From contig NC_134282.1 of NCBI RefSeq assembly GCF_949628215.1, positions 11,220,223-11,284,222 of the forward strand: 64,000 nt of DNA, given 5' to 3'. Of the stretch, positions 1 to 10,354 are shown piece after piece. Positions within the stretch are counted from its first letter, which is position 1; every line of letters begins with the position of its first letter. Below the pieces are notes generated by a model that saw nothing but the letters and a program-made list of their open reading frames with translations, was not told the origin of the DNA and did not search any database. Both the position numbers and the translations under genes were made by a program. Source of the stretch: Phalacrocorax aristotelis. Its lineage: Eukaryota > Chordata > Aves > Suliformes > Phalacrocoracidae.

Positions 1-1688
1 GTCTTTTTCCATAGCTATGGAAACTTCTCATGCTCTTTCTAGTGTGTAGTACAACCAGGCAGGCAAGTGTTCAGAGAAGCCAGGCTTGCCTCCACCTCCG
101 TCTTTCTTTACCAATGGCTTCTGAGAAAGGAGAGCCACCATGGAGAAGATGTCACTGGGAAGGTCATCTGGCCTGCTGAAAGGTGGCTGCTGACTAGCAT
201 TTCTCTGGTAACACATGCAGTGCTTGGTTTGATACCTGCTTGCTTTGAATATGAAGATACAATCTGTTCGCTGCCTTGTTGGCCAGAACCGGCCTTATCA
301 GTTTGCTGGACTGTATCTTCATGGAAGACTTGTGCCTAAAACCACTAATGTTCCAAACATAGTTAGTTGTGTTTAGAGAGGGTTGTAGCTATGGGAAGCG
401 ATGTGCTCAGCTCTGGATTTTCACATTTACTTGGAAGCTTTTAGCATGCTGGGAGAAAGATAAGCATGTAATACTAAAAGCTGGAAGGAGAGGTGGATTT
501 GTTCTGTTTCCTTTTCCTGCAGAACTAGAGAGCCTGCGGTTCTAGCCTTGCTCATAACCTGCCAAGCCTCAACTACCTCTTCTCCAAAGAGTGCGTGGGT
601 ATGTACATGAACACACAGGTAGATGTGTGCCTCTTCCTGTTTTGGATGGAATCTTTAACTGATTGCTGGGTTAATACCAATTTTCAGCTGAAAACCCAGG
701 GTAATGTAAGGCCTTACCTTTCTTTTGCTGTTGTTTCTGACTCCATTGTGTCATGTCCTTCTTAATACTCATAAGATCTACCCTCTTCCTTCCCTATTCC
801 TCCTCCCCTCACCCAATGTTCCGCCCAACTCCCAACCTCAGAATCTTTCTTTTGGAAATTTGAGAGAACAGGAATACATTATTTTGATTTTTTTTAAAGT
901 CTTATATGTTTTCTGAAGATAGTATTCTCCACAGCTGCAAACCAAATACACTGTGTCTGCTTGGTTCCTTTGCTCCTTAGTGCTATCCCATTTACACGTA
1001 AAGCAGTGACCTCTGACCAGCTCAGAATGGAAGAATTTTTATGGTTATTTCTATCAGTTTTTCTAGTTCCCTTCCTGCAGTTTACTACTACCATTTTTTT
1101 TAATAATAGCAAAAGGTTTCATACGTTGCTGATTCCTTTCCTTTTGTCAGAAGCTACAGCGAGAAATATTCGTGAACTTTCTGTACCAAAGGCAGTTTAA
1201 GACAGTGGAGGTGGAAATAATAAGTTCCTCTTCTTCATTTAAACACAAACTCCAATAGCTTCTAGTCTAGGACTGGCACCTAGTTCTTTAACTAAATGCC
1301 TCAAAAGAAGATTCCTACTCAGAAGGAAAAGTAAAACAAAATAGTTCTTGTTCTACTGGACTTTGTCTCCATTTCTTCAGGTAGGAATATCATGCCCTCA
1401 GTTCTGCAGTAATAAAAGATATTTCCTGCTTAGTGGAGACTAAATACATCTCCCACTTTAACAGCTGTGTTGGTTAAGCTGTCTGCTTAGAGCCAGTTTA
1501 GAACACAGAATGTCCACACAATGCACAACAGTAAACAAAAAGCCTAGAAAATTAGCTGGGTTCATTTGGTCAAATCCTACCACTTCTTTGTGCAACTTGA
1601 AACAAATTACTTTTATACTGCCTCCTCTCTTGCCTCTGGACAGTTTGTCCAGTTGCAGTATGTGACAATTGTATGAAAAACACATATG
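1..1688. other. Non-coding, no recognised feature
   Basis: Only short frames without recognisable protein similarity are present. AT-rich, ordinary intergenic sequence downstream of SLC19A3. Confidence 0.6.
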
Positions 1689-1818
1689 TCTGTACAAATC
1701 ATAGAATCTCCTGAGTTGGAAGGGACCTGCAGGGATAATTGCGTCCAACTCCTGTCCCTGCATAGGACAGCCCCAAAATCCACACCATGTGTCTGAGGGC
1801 GTTGTCCAAATGCTTCTT
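1689..1818 (-). mobile_element. CR1 LINE 3' end fragment
   Basis: The start TCATAGAATC is the reverse complement of the CR1 3' octamer. GTTGGAAGGGACC and TCCAACTCCTG are CR1 3' UTR hallmarks. The fragment stops abruptly where a second CR1 3' end begins, so it was truncated or interrupted. Confidence 0.8.
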
Positions 1819-3043
1819 GAATATACACAGAATTGTATAGGTTGGGAAAGACCTTTAAGATCATCGGGTCCAGCTGTAAGCCGAACTCTGCCAGTTCACC
1901 ACTAAACTGTGTCCCTAAGCCACACCTACACATCTTTTAAATACCTCCAGGGAGGGTGACTCAATCACCTCTCTAGGCAGACTGGTCCAGTGCTTGACAA
2001 CCCTTTCAGTGACGTATTATTTCCTAATATCCAGTCTCAGCCTACCCTGGTGCAACTTGAGGCCATTTTATCTCATCCTATCACTTGTTACGTGGGAGAA
2101 GAGACTGAACCCCACCTCATTACACCCTGCTTTCAGGTAGTTATAGAGAGCAATAAGGTCTCCCCTCAGCCTCCTCTTCTCCAGGCTAAATAACCCCAGT
2201 TCCTTTAGCTGCTCCCCATCAGAGTTGTTTTCCAGACCTTTCCCCAGCTTTGTTGCCCTTCTCTAGACACACTCCAGCACCACAGTGTCCTTGTACTGAG
2301 GGCCCCAAAAATGAACACAGCATTCGAGGTGCAGCCTCACCAGTGCCGAGTACAGGGGCACCATCCCTGCCCTGCCCCTGCCCCTGCTGGCCACACTATT
2401 CCCGATACAAGCCAGGATGCTGTTGGCCGCCTTGGCCACCTGGGCACACTGCGTTCCATGGGGTTGTTGTGACCCAGGTGCAGGACCCAGCCCTTGGCCT
2501 TGTTGAACCCCGTACAGTTGGCCTCAGCCCATCAACCCAGCCTGTCCAGATCCCTCTGTAGAACCTTCTTTCCCTCAAGAAGATCAACACTCCCGCGCAA
2601 CCTGGTGTCATCTGCAAACTTACTGAGAGTGCACTCAATTCCCTCATCCAGATCATTGATAAAGATATTAAACACAGCTGGCCTTGACACTGAGCCCTGG
2701 GGAACACAGCCCGTGACTGGCCACCAACTGGATTTAACACCATTCACCACCACTCTTTGGGCCTGGCCATCCAGCCAGGTTTTCATCCACTAAAGAGTAC
2801 ACCTGTCTAAGCCATGAGCAGCCAGTTTCTGCAGGAGAATGCTGTGGGAAATGGTGTCAAAGGCTTTACTGAAGTCTAGGTAGACAACATCCACAGGCTT
2901 TCCCTCATCTACTAAGTGTGTCACCTTGTCATAGAAGTAGATGAGGTTAGGTAAGCAGGACCTGCCTTTCCTAAACCCACACTGACTGGCCTGATGGCCT
3001 GGTTATCCTGTACGTGCTGTGTGATGGCACTCAAATGATAGAT
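1819..3043 (-). mobile_element. 5'-truncated CR1 LINE with broken reverse-transcriptase remnant
   Basis: The 3' end is at the low coordinate (CAGAATTGTATAGGTTGGG). About 1.2 kb follows, with reading frames broken by stops and shifts. On the minus strand around 2540-2780 it encodes an RT palm remnant ([19 protein letters not shown], where FADD is the catalytic box). The element is non-functional. Confidence 0.9.
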
Positions 3044-4309
3044 TGTGTCTCTATAGGAAAAATATTATTCTGTAAATGCTCTGTATTTTCTATTTTTATT
3101 AGTTAGATGTAGGCATTGGAAGCCAGAAGCAAACAGCAGTACAGAAATAACTTTAACATATGGATATAATTTATATTAAATTAGGCATTCTCTATGCAAA
3201 CTCATTTATAGTCTCTTTTTAACTTTTCCTGGACCGACTGTCCTTTGTGATGGACAAAATTAGCCATAGGACTTGAAACTTCTTGATAAATTCTGAGATG
3301 CCGACCTTGCCAAATATTTGGCCAAGTTCAGTGGACCTCCCTCATTTGGAACTCAAAAGCACACATGATGCTAGCTTTTTTGTTTCAGTTATAAATCTTC
3401 TTGGATATTTGTGTTAATCTGGAATTTTCCTGTGTGGAATCAGCCAAACTTCTCCACAATGTACTTCTTTGGTTTTAGTCCATACTAGTGAACCTCTTTG
3501 ATATTTTGTTCTTTTTCTGTTGAAACAGGAAGACACTCAGTCCTGAATTTAATTTTACTGGAAGCACAAGGAAAGGAGTGGGGGTCTTTCATTTTGTTTT
3601 GACTCTGAAGTTTTTCCCTTCTGGGCTGAGATTGCTACGGACTCAGTACAGTGTTTAGGTTGCGGCTTTCAATAGTGGGCCAAGCAACAATTGTGGCTTA
3701 GCAGTGTTTTAGTGAACCTGCTCAGGTAGGTTGTGGGAACCCTGCTTTCCTGCACCGTTGTGTGCAAAAGGCCCGCTTTTGATGTGGGCTTTTAAATTAG
3801 AAAGGGGGAGTCTGTCACAGAATCGCCTGTAGTTAGGTAGGAGAGACTATAATGACGCAAATGCAATTCCTTCTTCCTTAGTTCAGAACAAAGTATGTGC
3901 AAAGCGGAGGACAGACCCTTCACCCACATGCCTGAGCAAGTGTGCATGGAAGCAGCTTGCCAACACCATATACAAGAGCTAGAACAAGCAAGGCAGGGTG
4001 AACTCTGACCTTTGCCATCGTGCATGGTGGGATGCCAAGGTGGTTGCTCTGTTCTTGTGTATAAATTACTGCTGTGAAGCTATGTATAGGCAAGTAAATA
4101 AGATTCTAAAGCAACTTATCTTTTCTTCTTAGCACACTGCCATTATGGCGAGATCTTAGCTGGCATATGTTGCAATGAAGCACTGTAATTATTCAGTGTA
4201 CTTTTCAGGGCTGTGTTGTGCATTCATCTTGCACTGCTGTTCCCTGCATGCTGCAGCAAGCGCTCTTCTCCCATGAGGGCCTGGCCATGTGAGCCTGTCT
4301 GCCCGACTC
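3044..4309. other. Probable SLC19A3 3' UTR and downstream flank
   Basis: No coding similarity was seen. The 3' UTR should occupy the high-coordinate part. Antisense ATTAAA (3553-3548) and AATAAA (3100-3095) are candidate poly(A) signals, and neither can be confirmed from sequence alone. Confidence 0.5.
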
Positions 4310-4489
4310 CTACAGCCATGTCGTATAGCCAGTTACAATCTGCTCTTTTGATTCGTGTTCAGCATGGTTCAGATGCTCTTTGCAAGATCTTGCGATTTTC
4401 CTTTTGCATTTGCTTGAGACAAGCATGCAAATGCTTCTGATCAAGAAAATCCCAGCTATGACTGCAAAGTAGCCGCCATAAATTAAAAA
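4310..4489 (-). CDS. SLC19A3: SLC19A3 coding exon 5 and stop codon
   Basis: This exon has 180 bases from acceptor CCTCCCAG|TTTTTA to a TAG stop at 4312-4310. It begins [20 protein letters not shown], matching human [20 protein letters not shown] (segment 12). A Lys/His/Glu-rich cytoplasmic tail follows, ending GYTTWL. The tail has little similarity to the human C-terminus. The 3' end is not certain; antisense ATTAAA at 3553-3548 and AATAAA at 3100-3095 are candidate poly(A) signals. Confidence 0.9.
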   Translation of the reverse strand, partial: FLIYGGYFAVIAGIFLIRSICMLVSSKCKRKIARSCKEHLNHAEHESKEQIVTGYTTWL

Positions 4490-7400
4490 CTGGGAGGGGG
4501 AGAGAAAAAGGCAGAAGAATTAATGAAAAAGACATTAGGGAAACGCTGCTTCTGGAGGTGATAGGCACTCCAGTATTTTGTTTACCTGTGGTCTGGCACA
4601 GATTCTCTCTGTTCAAGTTTTTGTTTTGTGATTAAGCAAAATCTTAGCTTTTCCAGCAAAAAGCAGGCCTTTGAATGAAGAACTGCCCCTTGCTTCTGAT
4701 CCTTATGCCTCTTAATAAACATCAGGGAGGGGAAAGGATAGGAACAGGAACAGGATTTTTTCTATTAGTGCAAAATGTAGACGTAGCTTCATCACCTACA
4801 TAATAATGAATAATGTAAGTGAAGATTCTGAGTTGGTCCTTTTTTACTCTTGCACATTTCAGTGCTGTCACAACACCGGCTTCAGTAAATATGCCATGCC
4901 ACAACAGTGGCAAGGCTATTTATGAAGTCCTACATACTCCTGTCCTTAATTTTAAAGCTTTTAAGTTTAAGTCAATCTTTAATCTTTTTAAGTAAATTTT
5001 GCCTTCTCTGTGCAGAATATCTGAATAACTTCTAGTCGTCTTCAAATCCGTGGGAGTAGGAACCTGCTCCAGCTGAGATCCCAGCTGAGAAAATGCAGAA
5101 GTCAGTATGTCTTAGTTGGCTCCAACATGAGTAGAACTGGGCTGGCTGAAGTCAGGGACACTGCTGAGAGATAGGATATCCTATCCCAAATTAAGTGCCC
5201 AAACTATGGGCAGAAAACTCTATTATTATTTACATTGAGATACAGGCTAGGTTTGCTCCTGAGTTGGAATTAGAAGGCAGGTGTCCTTTTCACTTAAACT
5301 GAAATAACTCCAATAATCCAGGCTGTGTCTCATGGTCTTGAACTCCCCTAACACCATATGGTCATGTTGATTCTGCATCTGAGAAAACCAGCCTGAACTT
5401 TTGGGCAGAGGGTGTTCTGTTAATTAGCAAAAGCTGGTCAGATAGCAGGGCCTGATTATTTACATTCAGGTGTATCTGCCCTTAAAAAGTCAAAGACCAG
5501 CATCTGTAACCCTAAATGCTGTTCTAAAAGGCAAAAGGGAAGATTGATGGCTGACACAAGGTAAAAGCAAGATGTCTAGATTTCTATAGAAGACCGAGGG
5601 AATTAAATTGTCCTTTGGCATAGCAATGTCTTTCTTGGAAAACTTCTGAACATGAATTGGCTAAGCAGTAAATAGGAAGTAAGTTAATAGCACTTACCTG
5701 AGACATTATGTCCAGACCCAGGCCTCTTGAATCCACGACGACTACTGTAAGAATGGTCTGAATCACCAATGCAATGAAGTTGTTGAATCCAAACATCAAG
5801 GCATAGCGTTCCATGCTCAGATTGACTGCAATCTGGAACCTAATGTGAGACTGGCAGGTCAGTTACTTCACACTGGGTGGAAAGGTGTTGCTCTCCATTT
5901 AGTTGATGAAGAGAAGCGATTCACGCAGATGATATATCAAGGACAGAGTAAACGGTGCATTGGTTTGTTTGCCTCCTTGCTTTCTCTAGAACAATGTCTT
6001 GACTACCATAATGTATTTTGATGTTTTTGTGCTTGCCTGTGTTGCTTTTCCAAACCGTGCTATTGGTGATCTTCTTCAGCTAGTAGAATATCAGATCTCT
6101 TTAACTTTCCCCTTTGTTCCTTTTCTACCTTCACAGACTGTGCCAGAAAGGTTGTAAAGTCTCCATGGTTGGAGGCTGTCAAAGACCTGGCCAGACAAAA
6201 CAATCACCTGATCTGGCATTGCCAGGAGTTCTGCCCTTGCTGGGGGCTTAGACTAGAAGGCCAGTATGGGTATCTTCTGACCAGCTTCTCTGTGATGACA
6301 CTTTTTGCTTTGTGGCTTGACAGTGGAGGTAGCATACTGTTTATTTCTGTCAAGAGCCTGCAGATTTTCTTTGCAACATCTTTTTTGACAATAATCAAAA
6401 CTTCTTTCCTTGCAATATTTACCTCCAAAGTTTCTATCTGAACAAGTGTGTAATTTCTGCAGTACTCTTTACTTTTAGCAGGATTTTTTTGTGCAAGCTT
6501 TTTTTTTTTTTAGAATATGTTGAAATAGTCTGGGTGTGGTCCACTATAACACGCTAACAATCCACCAAAATTAAAATAGAGGATTCACTTGGCTTCATTC
6601 AAGACAGGCATAATCTTGTCATGCATTATAGTTTTAGCAGGGTTTTTTTTTTTAAATGGTATCTGAGTAATTTTGGCTTTTGACATCAAAATACATCTGG
6701 TATTTTTGTTAATGAAATAGTGTTGTATGTCTAAAGACACTCCAATCAATAAAATAACTAGACTAATAACAATATTTTAGATTTATTGCACACATAATAT
6801 ATAATCTTTGGTTTTTATATTATTTTTCTATTTCTGACAACAGAATAGCTTGGTGTCTCCTAAGAGATCTATCCTGAGTTTATATGTCCAATGTGCTCTT
6901 CTATTCCTTCTTTACATCATAATATCGTTAAGGATTATATGTATAAAGTTATGTTGGGGAACACTCTATACCAAATCCTTTCTTGCATTCATGCAGTTAA
7001 TAGCTTGCTAAAAAGTGTATCAGCAAGGTGGTCTAGAAATAAGGGATCTTCAAGGATGGTTGTCAAGGCATGCTTGTCCCTGTTGTTCACTTTGCATCTT
7101 CCGTGCCAAGAAGGAGGAAAGTAGACTATATGTTTTGCTCTTACCATTGCCTTTTGTAATAAAGATACCTTGTACCTTGTTAGTTTCTGCCTAGGTAAGT
7201 GTTCAATGTCCTTTTTGATAACTTTCTTTTATGGTTGTTCGGAAGAATGAAAACAACGTAACTAGACATTTAAGCGTCCTTGTCTTTACCTAAACAGTTA
7301 CATCAGCTCCCTCTGAGTAAAAGGAGGGATACCCAAAGTAAACTTAAAGTACAGTTAGTATTCTGCACATAATTGCAGTGCTGAGAGGTTTTATACTTAC

Positions 7401-10354
7401 GTTGCTATTGTTATGAGGAACATATAGCATGCCTTGAAAACGAGATAGCCAGCGTAACATGCCCAGATATTGGTAGTGAAGTGCATGAGAAATAGAGAAC
7501 CAGCATCTATTGCAGAGAAGATCCCTAAAGCCAGTTCTCCAAAAAGGTCCCAGTTAATTTTCATATATTGTACTATGAAAGATGTTACTGAGCCTAGAAA
7601 AAGAGAGAAAAAAAAAAAGTAAATGTTGTATCTGTTCTATAGCCAAGTCTTGCCACCGTCACATGCTGAAAGGCAATGCTGAATAATGAAGTGGAGCAGT
7701 TCTGAAGTGTTTTGACAGCATTTCTAATCACTTCTGAAGTCATGCAGATGAATGGTCATTTTTAGACAACTGCATAAATCAAGTCTCTGCCATTCCTTTC
7801 TTAATGACATATTCCACTTCACAGGATAAACTGTTATGGAGAAGGATTCATCATTTAGCTGTCTGTACCCAGCATGTATCTCTAGGGAGAAAACTAGGAA
7901 CACAGTTTGGAGCTCAAGAAGAACAATTCTTCCAGCTTGTACTAGCTTACTTTATAGCTAAGCTAGTAAATCTTCTAGGTTAATAATTTTGCTCTGTGCA
8001 GTCCATAAAGGGGATAAACTGTCAAAAAAGGGAGTTTTGTGAGGTATCAAGTGAGCATATTCAGGGAAATGAGAAAGGATAGCCACTGTTTGCTTTTGGT
8101 GGGCCTGCTACAAAGACGCTTCTGTTGCGAATGTAAGCCACCTGACTATCCATCTTAGGGCTCTCATACAATTTTAAAACTTCTACACCTCTACATTGAG
8201 AAACAGGCAATTCCATGAGAAAGAGGAATTCATCGAGGAGTGGTTACTACAAGAGTTAAGTGCTCCTAATGCGTCATTCAACTATTTAGTTGCGTACCTC
8301 AGCACGAGGGTAATTTTTAATCTTAGAAGTATTTGTTTTTCCTTAAGGACTGTAAGGGTAACCTGAATGACCAGCTATGATACAGGCATGTTTATTTTCC
8401 CTGGTGGATCACACCCCAATGTCTTGTGCAAGTTCTCTACAGCAGCGCAACGTGAATATATGAAACACTGCCAAATCGGGGTGATATCCTTTGACATTAC
8501 CTTTCAATAACATTACTTTGCTTATGTGGTGTGGGCATCTGCTTCCGGTGCAAAAACATAATAGTTACCATTAGTAGCATAATGAATTCAATAAGGTCTT
8601 TTTCTGCAAATCTCTGTATCTTGGAATGACTAAAATTCTTCTTCCCACCCTGCAGCACAAAGTATTTAACTAGAAAAAGATCTTAATGAGAGGATTATGT
8701 TCTTTTTGTGTAAAATATTTACCAAAAACTCTCATTTGTGTAAGCTGATACCATTGTTAGGGGAACTGTATGATTCTTGAATGGGGAAAAAAAAAACCCC
8801 AACAACCTGATCCAAAGAAACATAGGTGCCTCTGAACGGATTTAGCAGCTGGTTGTAAAGTCTGCGTCCCAGTCCTAAAAAAGAAATAGCACAGCTCGCA
8901 TTTTAACTGTGTTGTATGTAAGAGAACTAGGCCTTGATTGCACAATGCGTACACTGGCTTCCTGGAGTGTCTGCAATGGAATGGCACTTCAGAAGTGCTC
9001 TAAAGTAAAACTTCAGAGACTGCATTTGTGATCAATGCTTAGACACTAACTTACTCAGAAAAGTTGCTATTGCTTCAACAGCTCCATTGTACACTGCAGA
9101 GCTGTGAGAGGGGGCTCTGAAGTCCCACAGCACTTGGATATAATTCAGAACCTGGTTAAAGCCTGCTGTAGCCAGAGCCCACCACAGGGACCAGTAGAGA
9201 AGTTTCCTGGAGCTGTAGCAATCCCTCAGGTCCTTGCTCAGCTGCACCAGTACCCTGAGTACATGATTCTGGGGCTTGGCATTATCAGCCTGATGTTCAG
9301 CTGTCGGTCCCCTGTCAGCAGATACGCAGCCCTCGTCCTCTTGGCGGCCCGGTGGCCTGTCGGAGCTGACTGTAGCCACAACTTTATCTGGTCCCGGGAG
9401 AGTTTCTGAGGCATCTTTCCTGTGGAAGAACATACTCTTCTGAGGCATTGGGAGGAAAAATGAACACACAAATGCCAGGGACACGGAAGCCAAAGTAATG
9501 GCATTAAGGTGAAAGTAGGATACACCTGCTAAGGAAACCAGCAGCTGTCCCAGCACGGCAGCAACAGTGGCTGCCACAAGAGTGATACTTCTGCAATAGC
9601 TCGTCACTCTCTGATAGTGATCGGTGCTGACGACGCTGTAGATGTAGGCGTAGTAGGCGACCTCGGTGGCTGTCACCATTCCATAGAAGAATTCCACCAC
9701 CTGCATGGCCACCACGCCATGTGCAAAGAGGAGCAAGAGCCACGTGACGATAAAGCTGATGCCCTGGAGGAGGAGGATGGGCTTGTAACGCACATAGTCT
9801 GTAATCAGGAAGACTGGGAAAAGGAGTGCAAGGTAGGAGTATGTCCAAACTGGGAAAATCTGGTTCATAACCTAGAAGAGAAGAGGAAATCTCTGGGTTG
9901 TCATTCTTAGGGAAATGAAGTTCATTTATTTTAAATGGCTTTGTATATGGAAGTTTTCGCTCTGAAGGAATTCCTGAAATATATAACTACACTGAAGCAG
10001 CATGTGACTGGTGAGCAGGCAAATGGATCTTAAATCCATTAAACGGATCTTTTATTTATGCCATCTGCTGCAGAATGTAACCTGCCGAAGCTGGTTACAG
10101 TTGTGCTTTTTTGTTTTTTTTAATGTGTATAAAAACTCTGTTTAAAGTTTTACTTTTTCATTTTTGCTGCTTTATATAAAAGAAAGGGCAGAGTAAAACC
10201 ATACCTCATCTATAGTCAGGTTTTTATCTGGTCCTGTTAGGTAGGGTGTTAGGAAAGGTTCTGATGGTTTCATCATGTAGAAGAATCCATAGAGGCAGAG
10301 GATCAGGGTGGGAAAAGTCCAGGTGTTGCTCTTCTCTAGCTTCCAGCAGCCCAT
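4310..10354 (-). CDS. SLC19A3: Thiamine transporter 2 (SLC19A3), five coding exons
   Basis: This gene encodes a 12-span major-facilitator-type plasma-membrane carrier that takes up thiamine in epithelia and other tissues. The coding exons on the minus strand are 10354-10205, 9871-9055, 7593-7401, 5839-5698 and 4489-4310. They join in frame to 1482 bases, or 493 residues; human SLC19A3 has 496. Every junction has GT/AG sites. Recognisable blocks include the N-terminal [19 protein letters not shown], then [42 protein letters not shown] and [19 protein letters not shown]. Residues G23, E32, K44, W59, E110 and Y113, which are disease-linked or substrate-site positions in the human protein, are all present at the same numbers. 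The N45 glycosylation sequon (NLT) is kept, but the human N166 sequon is LAGVS here. The central loop and C-terminal tail are divergent. The paralogue SLC19A2 is less likely because similarity to SLC19A3 is near continuous and the neighbours are CCL20 and DAW1. Confidence 0.95.
5698..5839 (-). CDS. SLC19A3: SLC19A3 coding exon 4
   Basis: This exon has 142 bases with acceptor TCTCACATTAG|GTTCCAG and donor TCTCAG|GTAAGTG. It encodes [20 protein letters not shown], then [20 protein letters not shown], which align closely with human segments 10-11 ([20 protein letters not shown]). It ends in phase 0. Confidence 0.94.
7401..7593 (-). CDS. SLC19A3: SLC19A3 coding exon 3
   Basis: This exon has 193 bases between acceptor TTTTTCTAG|GCTCAG and donor GCAAC|GTAAGT. 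It translates to a membrane-rich stretch containing [33 protein letters not shown] and YMFLITIA, matching human segments 8-10. The codons split at both ends (A|GC and AC|G) join in frame with the neighbouring exons. Confidence 0.93.
9055..9871 (-). CDS. SLC19A3: SLC19A3 coding exon 2 (residues 51-322)
   Basis: This is the largest exon at 817 bases, with acceptor TTCTCTTCTAG|GTTATG and donor CTGA|GTAAGT, ending one base into a codon. It encodes transmembrane segments 2-6, the variable cytoplasmic loop (from about [10 protein letters not shown]) and segment 7. The loop is hydrophilic, slightly shorter than in human and poorly conserved, as is usual in this family. Confidence 0.95.
10205..10354 (-). 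CDS. SLC19A3: SLC19A3 coding exon 1 (residues 1-50)
   Basis: This exon starts at the ATG of MGCWKLEK, which aligns with the human start, and ends at LTIDE with donor GAG|GTATGG, phase 0. It holds transmembrane segment 1 and the PSEPF block. The frame stays open upstream to another ATG at 10408. A strong acceptor (a CTAAC branch-like motif, a pyrimidine run, then CAG) ends just before 10370, so that upstream part is probably intronic. The segment 10355-10370 would be the last piece of 5' UTR, and the non-coding first exon was not located. Confidence 0.92.
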
